From assembly GCA_035448825.1 (NCBI GenBank), contig DAOTJS010000002.1:1-64000 (forward strand): a DNA stretch of 64,000 nucleotides. Reading direction: 5' to 3'. The translations under genes and the position numbers were made by a program. The notes under the pieces are model-generated. The model had not been told where the DNA came from. It did no database searches and worked only from the letters and a program-made list of their open reading frames with translations. The DNA is from JAGNGI01 sp035448825 (lineage in GTDB: Bacteria; Fidelibacterota; UBA2242). Below, in pieces: positions 53,746-62,285 of this stretch (positions are counted from its first letter, which is position 1; each line of letters opens with the position of its first letter).

Positions 53746-54136
53746 AGAACAAATCAGACAAATTAAGTTGATATCTTATGCTAACTGGTTGATCACCGAG
53801 AAATTCTCCGGAGAAAAGGGCATCCGAGATATTAAAGCTCTAAGTGCCGTCGTAACTTTACCGGGCAATGAAACCCTTTCCTCTGTTCTGGGCGAACGTC
53901 TTTCCAATCGCAAAGATTTATACGCTCAACTTGGTTGGTTTATTTATTATATGATTGAAAGAGAACCGTTCAACAGCAAAAATCGCGCGACTGTGCTTTT
54001 AATTCTGTTATGGGTACTAAAATATTACCGACTGGAATTCAATGCCGAAGAACTGGCCAATTATATCAAGACCCTCGATCCTCTGAAACATGGTAATTCC
54101 GACATTTCACTTTGGTTCTCGAGTCATTGCCGCTGA
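53738..54136 (+). CDS. Doc/Fic-like protein with altered active-site motif
   Basis: A 132-residue protein starting at the ATG at 53738, within the end of the second AbrB gene, with GGAGGG upstream. The region LYAQLGWFIYYMIEREPFNSKNRATVLL aligns without gaps to the Fic core of phage P1 Doc (RGHIFNDANKRTAL). Here the catalytic His is Glu76, Asp becomes Ser80, and the second basic residue becomes Ala84, while Phe78, Asn79 and Asn82 are kept. By known Doc chemistry it should be inactive as an EF-Tu kinase; it may be a detoxified remnant, an antitoxin-like binder, or use other chemistry. The fold assignment is by eye. Confidence 0.65.
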   Translation: MTEEQIRQIKLISYANWLITEKFSGEKGIRDIKALSAVVTLPGNETLSSVLGERLSNRKDLYAQLGWFIYYMIEREPFNSKNRATVLLILLWVLKYYRLEFNAEELANYIKTLDPLKHGNSDISLWFSSHCR

Positions 54137-54480
54137 ACCACTTTTCCCAGTAAAAACCTAACTCAAATAATCCTGATATTCAGGAAAAATCCGCGCAGTA
54201 TTAAGTACTTAGATCGCTATTACGATAGATAAAATTTTTTAGAAATCAATAATAATGAACAATTCGATTCAAAAAGCCGGAAAAGTTAGGTCTGTTCTAA
54301 TTTTTGTTTCGTTGCTTGTTAGTAAAATTCTATCAAGTAATATTTTTGATAGCTCGTATGAAAACCTTAATTTTAGAATGTTAATGATAGAGAATTTCTA
54401 ATAATATTATTGCTCGCTGGACTTGACTATGAATAATGCTGGTACCTTGTTGTGTTTAGTAATCGGAAAGTAGATTTTAA
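54137..54480. other. 344-nt AT-rich intergenic region
   Basis: No gene, RNA or clear hairpin was recognised. It separates the AbrB/Doc-like module from the ATP-grasp gene. Confidence 0.5.
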
Positions 54481-55422
54481 ATGCGGTCTGTAATTGATTT
54501 CGGCTTTGCCTGGAACTGGGAATATGATAGGGATTTTGCCAATTTATTAGAAGCAAATTGCCGTTCGGAAGGTTTAAGTTTTTTATCTATAACTCCGGAA
54601 ACGATCGCATCGGTGGCAACTGAGCTGGGGCAAGGGAATGTTTTGCTGCGGGTAATTTGGGACAGGGCGGCTGATACCGATGACCGCTTTCTAGAGCTGG
54701 TAAACTGGGCTAAGACCAACAATACACTCCAGATCAATCCGTACGAAAAAGCCCTTCGAGCCTGGAACAAAGCCACGATGCACCTGGAATTTATCACGGC
54801 CGGCGTCAATACGCCTTATACGATAGTTTTAGACCCTTATAATATCCAACCGGTATTGCCCAAAATTGACTTGAGTGTCCTGGGCGATCGTTTTATAATC
54901 AAACCGGCGCATGGCGGCGGCGGATTGGGTGTAATTCTGGATGCCACCAGTCTGGAGCGAGTTGTGACTGCTCGTCGGGAAAATCCGGAGGATTTTTATC
55001 TTTTACAGGCCGCCATCGAACCAGTCCAATTAAATGGCCGCCCGGCCTGGTTTCGTATAATTTACGGCTTCGGAAAAGCCCATTTCTGTTGGTGGGACAT
55101 TAAGACGCATATTTATACCCCCTTTTCGAATAATGATAAAGATAGTCTGCCGATGCCACTCTTGAATGAGATAATCGCGAAGATTGCCGTTGTAACCGGT
55201 CTGGATGTTTTTTCCTCTGAAATTGCTCTGACGGCCGAGGGCAAATTTGTGGTCGTGGATTATATCAACGATCCAATGGATCTGCGTTTGCAATCCATGG
55301 CCATTGATGGAGTCCCGGATGAAATCGTCCGGGCGATTGCATCGGATTGCGTTGCCACTGTGAAAAGAGCTGTTCAGGTTAATGCAACTTACCAAGAATT
55401 AGAAAATAAGAGAATTGGGTAA
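54481..55422 (+). CDS. ATP-grasp family protein of unknown substrate
   Basis: A 313-residue protein with the ATP-grasp layout: a Rossmann-like N-terminal domain, NPYEKALRAWNKATMHLEF (the first grasp lobe), the glycine-rich ATP loop FIIKPAHGGGGLGV, and a C-terminal metal site SSEIALTAEGKFVVVDYINDPMDLR, where D/N residues take the place of the usual ExNxxP. Family members ligate a carboxylate to an amine or thiol (RimK, glutathione, D-Ala-D-Ala ligases). No obvious partner is adjacent; GGAAAG lies 9 nt before the ATG. Which acid it activates cannot be deduced. Confidence 0.78.
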   Translation: MRSVIDFGFAWNWEYDRDFANLLEANCRSEGLSFLSITPETIASVATELGQGNVLLRVIWDRAADTDDRFLELVNWAKTNNTLQINPYEKALRAWNKATMHLEFITAGVNTPYTIVLDPYNIQPVLPKIDLSVLGDRFIIKPAHGGGGLGVILDATSLERVVTARRENPEDFYLLQAAIEPVQLNGRPAWFRIIYGFGKAHFCWWDIKTHIYTPFSNNDKDSLPMPLLNEIIAKIAVVTGLDVFSSEIALTAEGKFVVVDYINDPMDLRLQSMAIDGVPDEIVRAIASDCVATVKRAVQVNATYQELENKRIG

Positions 55423-55482
55423 ATTTTTTATTAATTCAATCCGAAAATTATACCGCTTATCTATGAATTAAAGGTTTTTCGG

Positions 55483-55616
55483 TTGTGAGAAATATCTTGG
55501 CTTTATTATGACAATCATCTAAATTCGAGTAACTAAAAAAGGAGCCTTTAAAGCCAAACCGTGAGTTGGGAAAGGCAAAAGAAAAACCAGAAATCCACCC
55601 AGAGCGGTGGTTTTTT
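55483..55616 (+). promoter_or_regulatory. pyr leader: promoter candidate, PyrR-binding hairpin and terminator (attenuator)
   Basis: A possible promoter (TTGTGA 55483-55488; TATTAT 55504-55509) precedes a hairpin with lower stem GCCTTT/AAAGGC (55544-55549 with 55571-55576), a purine bulge (AAAG, 55550-55553), upper stem CCAA/TTGG (55554-55557 with 55566-55569) and loop ACCGTGAG. This matches the architecture of PyrR-binding anti-antiterminators, whose loop has a GNGAG element. After 18 nt comes a terminator: CCACC (55595-55599), loop, GGTGG (55606-55610), then TTTTTT (55611-55616). The first gene downstream is pyrR. UMP-bound PyrR should favour termination; the competing antiterminator is not resolved. 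Confidence 0.7.
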
Positions 55617-55633
55617 CATTTCAGGAGTCAACT

Positions 55634-56182
55634 ATGGAATTTAGAATTAAAGCCCGTCTGGCAGACGAGCAGGGAGTAAACCGCACCATTACGCGGTTAG
55701 CCCATGAGATTATCGAAAATTGCAAAGGAACTGAAAACGTCGGGATTATCGGCATTCGCACGCGTGGCGATTACTTAGCCAAGCGTCTGGCGCATAAAAT
55801 CGAAGAGATCGAAAACGTCAAACTGCCGGTCGGGGTACTCGACATCGTTATGTATCGTGATGATTTTCGGATGAAAACCAAATTGCCGCGCGTCGAAGTC
55901 ACCGACATTCCGTTCGATGTGGATGGGAAAATTTTGATTATCGTAGATGATGTAATTTACACCGGCCGGACAATTCGCGCCGCTCTGGATGCTCTGATGG
56001 ACTTCGGGCGACCGGCGGCAATTCAATTGGCGGTGCTGGTGGACCGCGGTCACCGTGAATTACCTATCAAACCCGATTATGTCGGGAAAAACGTACCAAC
56101 TTCGATCGGCGAAGAGGTTCGGGTATTGTTGAAAGAAATTGATGGGAAAGATGAAATCCTGCTGGTGGAGGAACAGAAATGA
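55634..56182 (+). CDS. pyrR: Bifunctional pyr operon regulator / uracil phosphoribosyltransferase
   Basis: A 182-residue PyrR. The PRPP-binding loop ILIIVDDVIYTGRTIRAALDAL is clear, with GIRTRGDYLAKRLA and the MYRDDFRMK region that contacts RNA in the family. PyrR binds pyr mRNA leaders when UMP is abundant and also makes UMP from uracil and PRPP. The ATG at 55634 has AGGAG 6 nt upstream; the frame is open further back but into the leader terminator. It overlaps pyrB by 4 nt. Confidence 0.94.
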   Translation: MEFRIKARLADEQGVNRTITRLAHEIIENCKGTENVGIIGIRTRGDYLAKRLAHKIEEIENVKLPVGVLDIVMYRDDFRMKTKLPRVEVTDIPFDVDGKILIIVDDVIYTGRTIRAALDALMDFGRPAAIQLAVLVDRGHRELPIKPDYVGKNVPTSIGEEVRVLLKEIDGKDEILLVEEQK

Positions 56183-57099
56183 ATCTGAGCATTAAGAATT
56201 TACTTGGATTGGAAGGTGTGCCGCGCGAAGACATCAGCACTATTCTGGATACCGCATTTTCTTTCCGGGAAGTTCTGGAACGCCCGATTAAGCGGGTCCC
56301 TACCCTGCAGGGCAAAACCATTGTTAATCTTTTTTTCGAGAATTCTACCAGGACGCGCATTTCATTTGAACTGGCAGAGAAACGCCTTTCAGCCGATACG
56401 GTCAATTTCTCGTCTGTCGGCAGTAGTCTGGCAAAAGGCGAAAGTCTTAAAGATACCGTCCGTAACCTCTATGCTATGAAAACAGATGCCGTCGTAATGC
56501 GGCATAGCGTGCCCGGTTCAGTCAAACTCCTGACCCAATTCGTAGATGCCGTTGTAATCAATGCCGGTGACGGAACTCACGAACACCCAACCCAGGCGCT
56601 TCTGGATATGATGTCATTGCAGGAAAAATTCGGTTCGCTCGACGGTTTGAATGTTGCAATCATCGGCGACATCCGTCACAGTCGGGTAGCCCTCTCTAAT
56701 ATTTTTGGACTGCTAACTATGGGAGCCAATGTGGTGCTCTGCGGACCACCGACGTTTATGCCGGTCGGGATCGAATCTTTGGGCGTAAAAGTAATCTATG
56801 ATCTGGATGAAGCTTTAGCTTTTGCCGACGCGATCAACGTCCTGCGTATTCAGCGGGAACGGCAAGGTAAGGGTATGATTCCGTCACTGCGCGAATATCG
56901 GGCGGTTTTTGGCATTACCCGTGAACGCCTGGATAAATTGCACAAAACGATAACGATTATGCATCCCGGACCTATTAATCGGGGAGTGGAAATTGATTCG
57001 GACGTCGCCGATAGCGAGCACTCGATCATTTTACATCAGGTATTAAACGGCGTTGCCGTGCGGATGGCAGTCCTTTTTCTACTATTGGGCGGCAAGTAA
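56179..57099 (+). CDS. pyrB: Aspartate carbamoyltransferase, catalytic subunit
   Basis: A 306-residue enzyme making N-carbamoyl-aspartate from carbamoyl phosphate and aspartate, the first committed step of pyrimidine synthesis. FFENSTRTRISFELAEKRL binds carbamoyl phosphate, DGTHEHPTQALLDM carries active-site His and Gln, and HPGPINRGVEID binds aspartate. Length fits the stand-alone trimer. No pyrI regulatory subunit follows, so control probably rests with PyrR. Confidence 0.97.
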   Translation: MNLSIKNLLGLEGVPREDISTILDTAFSFREVLERPIKRVPTLQGKTIVNLFFENSTRTRISFELAEKRLSADTVNFSSVGSSLAKGESLKDTVRNLYAMKTDAVVMRHSVPGSVKLLTQFVDAVVINAGDGTHEHPTQALLDMMSLQEKFGSLDGLNVAIIGDIRHSRVALSNIFGLLTMGANVVLCGPPTFMPVGIESLGVKVIYDLDEALAFADAINVLRIQRERQGKGMIPSLREYRAVFGITRERLDKLHKTITIMHPGPINRGVEIDSDVADSEHSIILHQVLNGVAVRMAVLFLLLGGK

Positions 57100-57122
57100 A
57101 TGGAAATTATTGAGGTATAAAA

Positions 57123-58415
57123 ATGCAAATTAAAGCTATTAATGAAGAACTACTTTTACAGAATGCGGTGATCGTTGATCCGTTCAAAGATAACATTTAT
57201 GAGGCAGACATTCTGATTGAAAAAGGTAAAATAAAAAGTATAGATCAAAAGATTGACCCGAAAAATGTGAAAATATGTGAAGACCTCAAGGGAATGCACA
57301 TCGCACCGGGATTTATTGACCTACATACTCATTTGCGGGAACCGGGTAATGAAGATGAGGAGACCATCGCGACCGGAGTCAGAGCCGCTCTAGCCGGTGG
57401 ATTCACTAAAATCTGTTGTATGCCAAACACCGATCCGGCAATTGATACTCAGGAAGCCGTGCGTTTTATCTACCGGCAAGCCGAAAACTTGCTGGCGGAA
57501 GTTTATCCGATTGCGGCAATGACCAAAGGTCGGCAGGGCGTCGAATTGACTGAGATGGTCGAATTAGCCAATGCCGGGGCAGTGGCTTTTTCCGATGATG
57601 GCAATCCACTGCAAAACGCCCGGATTATGCGCTATGCCCTCGAATATTCTAAACTGACCGGCAAGCCGATTATCAACCATGCCGAAGATATTGATTTAAA
57701 AGCCGACGGTTTGATGAATGAAGGCGTTGTCTCGTCTCAATTGGGACTACCGGGCAATCCCGCCCAGGCTGAGGAAATAATGATCAATCGCGATTTGCAA
57801 CTGGCAAAATTTACCTCAGCGCGTTTACACGTCCCGCATGTCTCGACCGCCGGTTCAGTGGAATTGATTCGCCAAGCTAAAGCCGAAGGCGTGCGCGTTA
57901 CCGCTGAAGTTACGCCGCATCATTTTTCCTTGACGGACGAGTATATGCGCGCTTTCGATGCCAACGGCAAAGTCGCCCCACCTCTGCGAACCGAAGCCGA
58001 TCGCCAGGCTTTGATTGCCGGGCTAAAAGACGGCACAATTGACGCTATCGCAACCGACCATGCTCCCCATACGATTGATACCAAAGAAACTTCGTTAGAC
58101 CTTGCATCGTACGGAATGATTGGACTGGAGACTGCTTTTGCGCTGGCGATGACTAATCTGGTGCATTCCGGGCACTTGACTCTTTTGCAATTAATCAAAT
58201 TGCTGACCGTCAATCCCGCCACAATAATGAACATCGCATTGCCCAAATTAGAAAGCGGTGCGGAAGCCAATCTGACGATCTTCGATCCCAATCAGTGGTG
58301 GGTTTTCAATCGTAAAAATATTTATTCGCGTTCGCAGAACACACCTTTTATCGGGGCGGAACTGACTGGCCGAATCAAAGCGGTAGTCACCAAATCGCAC
58401 TACATTTCGTTGTAG
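57123..58415 (+). CDS. pyrC: Dihydroorotase
   Basis: A 430-residue class I dihydroorotase, cyclising carbamoyl-aspartate to dihydroorotate. The metal site DLHTHLREPG, the CMPNTDPAID segment, INHAEDIDL, RLHVPHVSTAGS and the late DHAPH motif with catalytic Asp are all present. It lies 23 nt after pyrB in the same operon. The rest of the pathway (carAB, pyrD, pyrE, pyrF) is not in the window. Confidence 0.97.
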   Translation: MQIKAINEELLLQNAVIVDPFKDNIYEADILIEKGKIKSIDQKIDPKNVKICEDLKGMHIAPGFIDLHTHLREPGNEDEETIATGVRAALAGGFTKICCMPNTDPAIDTQEAVRFIYRQAENLLAEVYPIAAMTKGRQGVELTEMVELANAGAVAFSDDGNPLQNARIMRYALEYSKLTGKPIINHAEDIDLKADGLMNEGVVSSQLGLPGNPAQAEEIMINRDLQLAKFTSARLHVPHVSTAGSVELIRQAKAEGVRVTAEVTPHHFSLTDEYMRAFDANGKVAPPLRTEADRQALIAGLKDGTIDAIATDHAPHTIDTKETSLDLASYGMIGLETAFALAMTNLVHSGHLTLLQLIKLLTVNPATIMNIALPKLESGAEANLTIFDPNQWWVFNRKNIYSRSQNTPFIGAELTGRIKAVVTKSHYISL

Positions 58416-58492
58416 CCGCTTAAACTCAGCCCATCCAGCAATTCTTGAAAATTGAATCTGCCTGGAATCTTTTTTAAATTAATTATCGAATT

Positions 58493-59185
58493 ATGTCGAG
58501 CCCACAAACAAGTAAAATGAAATGCCGAAAATTAACTTCTCAAACGGCTGTTACTTTCCAAAAAAAAGTCCAGAAGCGTTTTCACGGGAATTATCTGCTC
58601 TATTTGCCGACCGGCTATGCCGAATCTCAAAACGACTGGCCAACGATCTTCTTCCTGCATGGTTCCGGAGAACGAGGGAACGATCCTGAAATCGTCCGGC
58701 GCCAGGGACTTCCCAAAGTTATTGATAGAAAACCCGATTTCCCGTTTATCGTAATCTCGCCCCAATGTCCCGCCAATCGCTGGTGGTCGCTGGAATGGCT
58801 GGATGCGCTTTTCGATGAAATCGTAAAACTTTATCGGATTGATCAAAAACGTATTTATTTAACCGGTTTAAGTATGGGCGGCTTTGCTACCTGGGCCTGG
58901 GCAATCGAACACCCAGAACGTTTTGCGGCGATCGCACCGATTTGCGGCGGCGGCAACCCGCTCGAAGCCCACAAAATAAAAGATGTCACGACTTGGGTTT
59001 TTCATAGCGCCAAAGATGAGGTTGTGCCCCTTCAAAAATCGGAGGAGATGGTTGCGGCGCTGAAAGCCTGCGGCGGGAAAGTGAAATTTACCGTTTATCC
59101 GAACACCGGTCACGACGCTTGGACTAAGACTTATAATAATCCCAGGCTCTACGCTTGGTTTCTAAAGCAGAAAAAAGATGACTGA
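58493..59185 (+). CDS. Cytoplasmic alpha/beta hydrolase (carboxylesterase-like)
   Basis: A 230-residue alpha/beta hydrolase without a signal peptide. FFLHGSGERGNDPEIVRRQGLP is the oxyanion region, GLSMGGFATW the nucleophile elbow (Ser), VFHSAKDEVVP the acid position, and NTGHDAWTKTY the catalytic His. It resembles the phospholipase/carboxylesterase and prolyl-oligopeptidase-like groups often annotated as dienelactone-type esterases. The substrate is unknown. It overlaps the HNH gene by 8 nt. Confidence 0.85.
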   Translation: MSSPQTSKMKCRKLTSQTAVTFQKKVQKRFHGNYLLYLPTGYAESQNDWPTIFFLHGSGERGNDPEIVRRQGLPKVIDRKPDFPFIVISPQCPANRWWSLEWLDALFDEIVKLYRIDQKRIYLTGLSMGGFATWAWAIEHPERFAAIAPICGGGNPLEAHKIKDVTTWVFHSAKDEVVPLQKSEEMVAALKACGGKVKFTVYPNTGHDAWTKTYNNPRLYAWFLKQKKDD

Positions 59186-59483
59186 CTGGATCGAAATAAA
59201 AAAAGACGATAAGCATATTGCTCGCGAAAAAGCGAAAGCCCGAGAATTACGCAAGTCCAATTGGTGGCAACAGAAAATAGCGAACGGAATATGCTATTAT
59301 TGCGGCCGAAAATTTAAGCCGCAGGAATTGACTATGGACCACATCGTCCCGATTGCACGCGGCGGAAAAAGCACCAAAAGAAACGTCGTCCCCGCCTGCA
59401 AAGAATGCAATAACAAGAAAAAATACCTGACGCCGGTGGAAATATTGATGAACCGGAAAGATAAATCAACTCCGGAAAAATAA
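59178..59483 (+). CDS. HNH endonuclease family protein
   Basis: A 101-residue protein with a complete HNH/zinc core: CYYCGRKF and CKECNNKK form the treble-clef zinc site and DHIVPIARGGKSTKRNVVPA supplies His-Asn-His. The N terminus is very basic and helical (REKAKARELRKSNWWQQK), suited to DNA contact. It is coupled to the hydrolase gene by overlap, which is probably incidental. Small stand-alone HNH proteins of this type are common and rarely characterised. Confidence 0.85.
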   Translation: MTDWIEIKKDDKHIAREKAKARELRKSNWWQQKIANGICYYCGRKFKPQELTMDHIVPIARGGKSTKRNVVPACKECNNKKKYLTPVEILMNRKDKSTPEK

Positions 59484-59713
59484 TCCGCTAAAACAGAAAT
59501 TGAGTTAAGCCGCCAAAAACAGTTTGACTTAAGTCCGAATCAGAATAAGAGTAATGCAAGACGATCCAATTTTTCCCTTGAAATTCTCAAGCCGTATTCA
59601 TATAATCATATAAGCACGGATAGAGTAAGGTACTAAAATGCAGAAGTTAATATTAAAATGAAATTGAGAAAATCCGGCTGGAGTTCACCCAGGAGAAAGC
59701 GAGGGTAATAGCT

Positions 59714-60241
59714 ATGAGTAAACTTTCATCGGCAGAAATCGAGAACATCATAAGCCTTCTCAAAGAAGGCAAGCCTTTGCCGGAGGAGTACAAGACGATT
59801 CTCTTCGATACCAACCTTGCCGGTCGGCAGACGGGGAAGGAATACGAACTCGTTTACGCCGACAAAGAACGGGAAGTGGACATCCTGTCCAATACAATGG
59901 CTGTTCCGTTACAGAAAAGCTTAGTCGGCGCTGGATCGGCGTGGATTGCGGGAATGTGTTATCCGAATTAAGGGATTCGAGAGCCAGGTCATTTCCCGCA
60001 AGCCGCTGGACTTCGCCAATTGGAGATGCTTTCAATGGTTATGCTGGATTATGATTTCGATGGCGAGGTCTTTGATATGGATGAGGTTTTCTATGCTGAA
60101 GAATTGAAGAAAAACAATTATGAAGTGCACTTCGCCGAAGATCAAGCAAAGGATAAAATTATGATTATCTATATTGACATCTTCGGAAATGAGAAGCGAG
60201 AGATAAAGAGCTTGAAGGATTTTAAAGTAGAGATTTCATAA
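59714..60241 (+). pseudogene. Remnant of a type III DNA methyltransferase (mod)
   Basis: The start encodes the typical N terminus of a Mod protein (SAEIENIISLLKEGKPLPEEYKTILFDT ... YELVYADKEREVDILSNTMAVPLQ). Then the frame jumps: a RRWIGVDCG segment, conserved in Mod, is readable in another frame near 59925. From about 60020 the C-terminal tail is readable (MVMLDYDFDGEVFDMDEVFYAEELKKNN ... IYIDIFGNEKREI). The catalytic NPPY-type and SAM motifs are missing, so most of the ~500-codon middle has been deleted. A normal Mod is several times longer. It directly precedes a DUF1016 gene and a res fragment. Confidence 0.75.
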
Positions 60242-60242
60242 A

Positions 60243-61415
60243 GTGGAAAAAATTACTATGTCCCAAAATTATTCCACTCTCATTACCGACCTTACCTCTC
60301 TCATCGAGCAGGGACGCAAAGTAGCCGTTCGGTATGTCAATACCACCCTGGTGACTACTTACTGGCTCATCGGCCGCAGAATCGTGGAGTTTGAACAGAA
60401 AGGGAAAGAGCGAGCGGAATATGGGGCGGCTTTGCTCAAGCGTCTTTCCGACGATCTAACTAAACAATTTGGCAAAGGTTGGGGCGAACCTAATTTGAGA
60501 GCAATTCGACAGTTTTATATGATTTATGGAGATATTGGAAAACGCTACACTGTGTGTAGCGAATCCACAAAGTCTGATGGAACTATTATCCGACACACAC
60601 CGTGTAGCGAATTGATTCCTTCCCAAGAAATGCCCCCAGAACTCCAGACATTGTCCATAGAAACCTTCCATAACTTGTTTCCTCTTTCATGGTCTCACTA
60701 TCGCTTGCTTATGCGTCTTGATGAACCGTTCAAAAGGGAATTCTATGAGGCCGAATGTATTCGCGGCAACTGGTCAGTCAGGCAATTGGACCGCCAGATT
60801 CAGTCCTTGCTTTATGAACGAACGGCGTTGTCTAAACGCAAGCTGGCAGTCATTGCTAAAGCTCATACAAAACCTATCACTCTCAAACCCGAGGATGAAA
60901 TCAAAGACCCCTATATTCTGGAATTCCTCGGTTTAAAAGACGAGTATTCCGAATCACAATTGGAAGAGGCTTTAATCAGGCATCTGGAGCATTTTCTTCT
61001 TGAGTTAGGAGTGGGCTTCACCTTTGTCGCCAGGCAAAAAAGGATAGACCTCGAAGGGAGCCATTATCGTCTCGACCTTCTTCTTTATCATCGCATATTA
61101 AGGTGTCTCGTGGCGATAGACTTGAAGATCGGCGAGTTCAATCACGCCGATGCGGGGCAGATGAACCTTTACCTGAATTATCTGAAAGACAAAGAAAAAC
61201 TTCCTGAAGAAAACGACCCGGTAGGCTTAATTCTCTGCACCGATAAAAAGAAAACGGTAGTTGAGTATGCCCTGGGTGGAATGAGCAACAGGATATTTGC
61301 CTCGAAGTATAAGTTGCAATTGCCTGATCTTGAAGTTTTGGAAGCTGAAATAACACGCGAAAAACAGAGATTGCTGGAAATGAAGATTGCTGATGAAGAA
61401 ATAAAGGTAAGATAA
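60243..61415 (+). CDS. DUF1016 (YhcG-type) PD-(D/E)XK nuclease
   Basis: An intact 390-residue protein of the DUF1016 family: N-terminal winged-helix-like domain (VAVRYVNTTLVTTYWLIGRRIVEFEQ), a variable linker, then a nuclease domain with RIDLEGSHYRLDLLLYHR ... LVAIDLKIGEF, giving the D...D-x-K metal site. GTG start at 60243; an ATG at 60258 is an alternative. It sits between mod and res remnants of a type III locus, where DUF1016 genes are often found. The linker at about 60540-60610 contains an 8-bp perfect inverted repeat and a partial second copy. It is the only member of the locus that still looks functional. Confidence 0.87.
   Translation: MEKITMSQNYSTLITDLTSLIEQGRKVAVRYVNTTLVTTYWLIGRRIVEFEQKGKERAEYGAALLKRLSDDLTKQFGKGWGEPNLRAIRQFYMIYGDIGKRYTVCSESTKSDGTIIRHTPCSELIPSQEMPPELQTLSIETFHNLFPLSWSHYRLLMRLDEPFKREFYEAECIRGNWSVRQLDRQIQSLLYERTALSKRKLAVIAKAHTKPITLKPEDEIKDPYILEFLGLKDEYSESQLEEALIRHLEHFLLELGVGFTFVARQKRIDLEGSHYRLDLLLYHRILRCLVAIDLKIGEFNHADAGQMNLYLNYLKDKEKLPEENDPVGLILCTDKKKTVVEYALGGMSNRIFASKYKLQLPDLEVLEAEITREKQRLLEMKIADEEIKVR
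60543..60561. repeat. Perfect 8-bp inverted repeat inside the DUF1016 gene
   Basis: CGCTACAC (60543-60550), TGT, GTGTAGCG (60554-60561). Part of the motif recurs about 45 bp later (CCGTGTAGCGAAT near 60600). It falls in the variable linker, so it may be a small insertion tolerated there. Confidence 0.6.
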
Positions 61416-62209
61416 CCATTCTTGAAAAACAGATTTTTCAGAACAAGGATTTAGTTCTTCGAGTATCTCCCAGCTACGACCCCCGAAGGTTTGAGCCGAA
61501 TAAATACGAAGCCTTCTTAGATGCTCTATGTATTGATAGGGAATATCCAAAAGAGGCGATACACGAAGTGCTTCGCTATTTTTTAGGTGGTCAGTATAGT
61601 AATCTTTTGGACCCGGCTGAAAAGAACTACAATAATAATCTTAATCTTCAAGAGAAATACTTTTCTTTTATTGATTTTACGCATTATTTTCAATTACCAA
61701 ATAAACTTTCCTGCTCTCTTGACCATGCGACTGCTACGGGCAAAAGCTACGTCATGTATGGTATCGCCCGCGTTATGCTTGCCGAGGGAGCCGTGGATCA
61801 GGTGTTAGTCCTGTGTCCTTCCAACACCATTGAAGCCGGTTTGACGGAAAAGTTTTTCAGCCTCTCCGCTGATAAAACGCTTAAAGACCTTCTGCCTTCC
61901 GACTCCATAGTTGCCAATCCCCGCATTATCAATGCCTCCAATACCATTCAGCAAGGCGACATCTGCATCGAGAACATCCACGCTACTTATATCAACACGA
62001 AATCCGCTATAGAAGACAGTCTGGTCGGTAAAGGTGAACGTACTCTGGTACTGAACGATGAAGCCCACCATTTAATGAATCCTTCGGATAAGGCGCTTAA
62101 GAAATGGAAAGAATTTTTACTCGATCCCAAGTACGCGTTCAAGTTCATAGTGAATGTTTCGGGCACTTGCTACATCGGGGAAACTGAACCGGTAAGTTTT
62201 GATTACTGA
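61412..62209 (+). pseudogene. Truncated type III restriction subunit (res) with lost start codon
   Basis: The frame gives a Res-like N terminus (TILEKQIFQNKDLVLRVSPSYDPRRFEPNKYEAFLD), a Walker A loop DHATATGKSYVMYG and a DEAH-type motif LNDEAHHLMNP. It breaks off after VSGTCYIG (~62176), where unrelated residues and a stop follow. A Res protein should continue for another 600 residues or more. The natural start should overlap the DUF1016 stop as ATGA; here it reads ATAA (61412-61415), so the start codon is gone. The only later starts, such as GTG 61568, would remove part of the conserved N terminus. Confidence 0.78.
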
Positions 62210-62285
62210 AAATAAGTTTTTAAAATTGGCAATAAATCGTAGATTTTTGTTCATTATGAAATTTTAATTAAGGAGTATTAGTAAA

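Noticed and set aside
59178..59483. HNH gene as a homing endonuclease or intron-borne element
   Set aside because: It overlaps an intact host-type hydrolase gene with no intron, intein or split gene around it.
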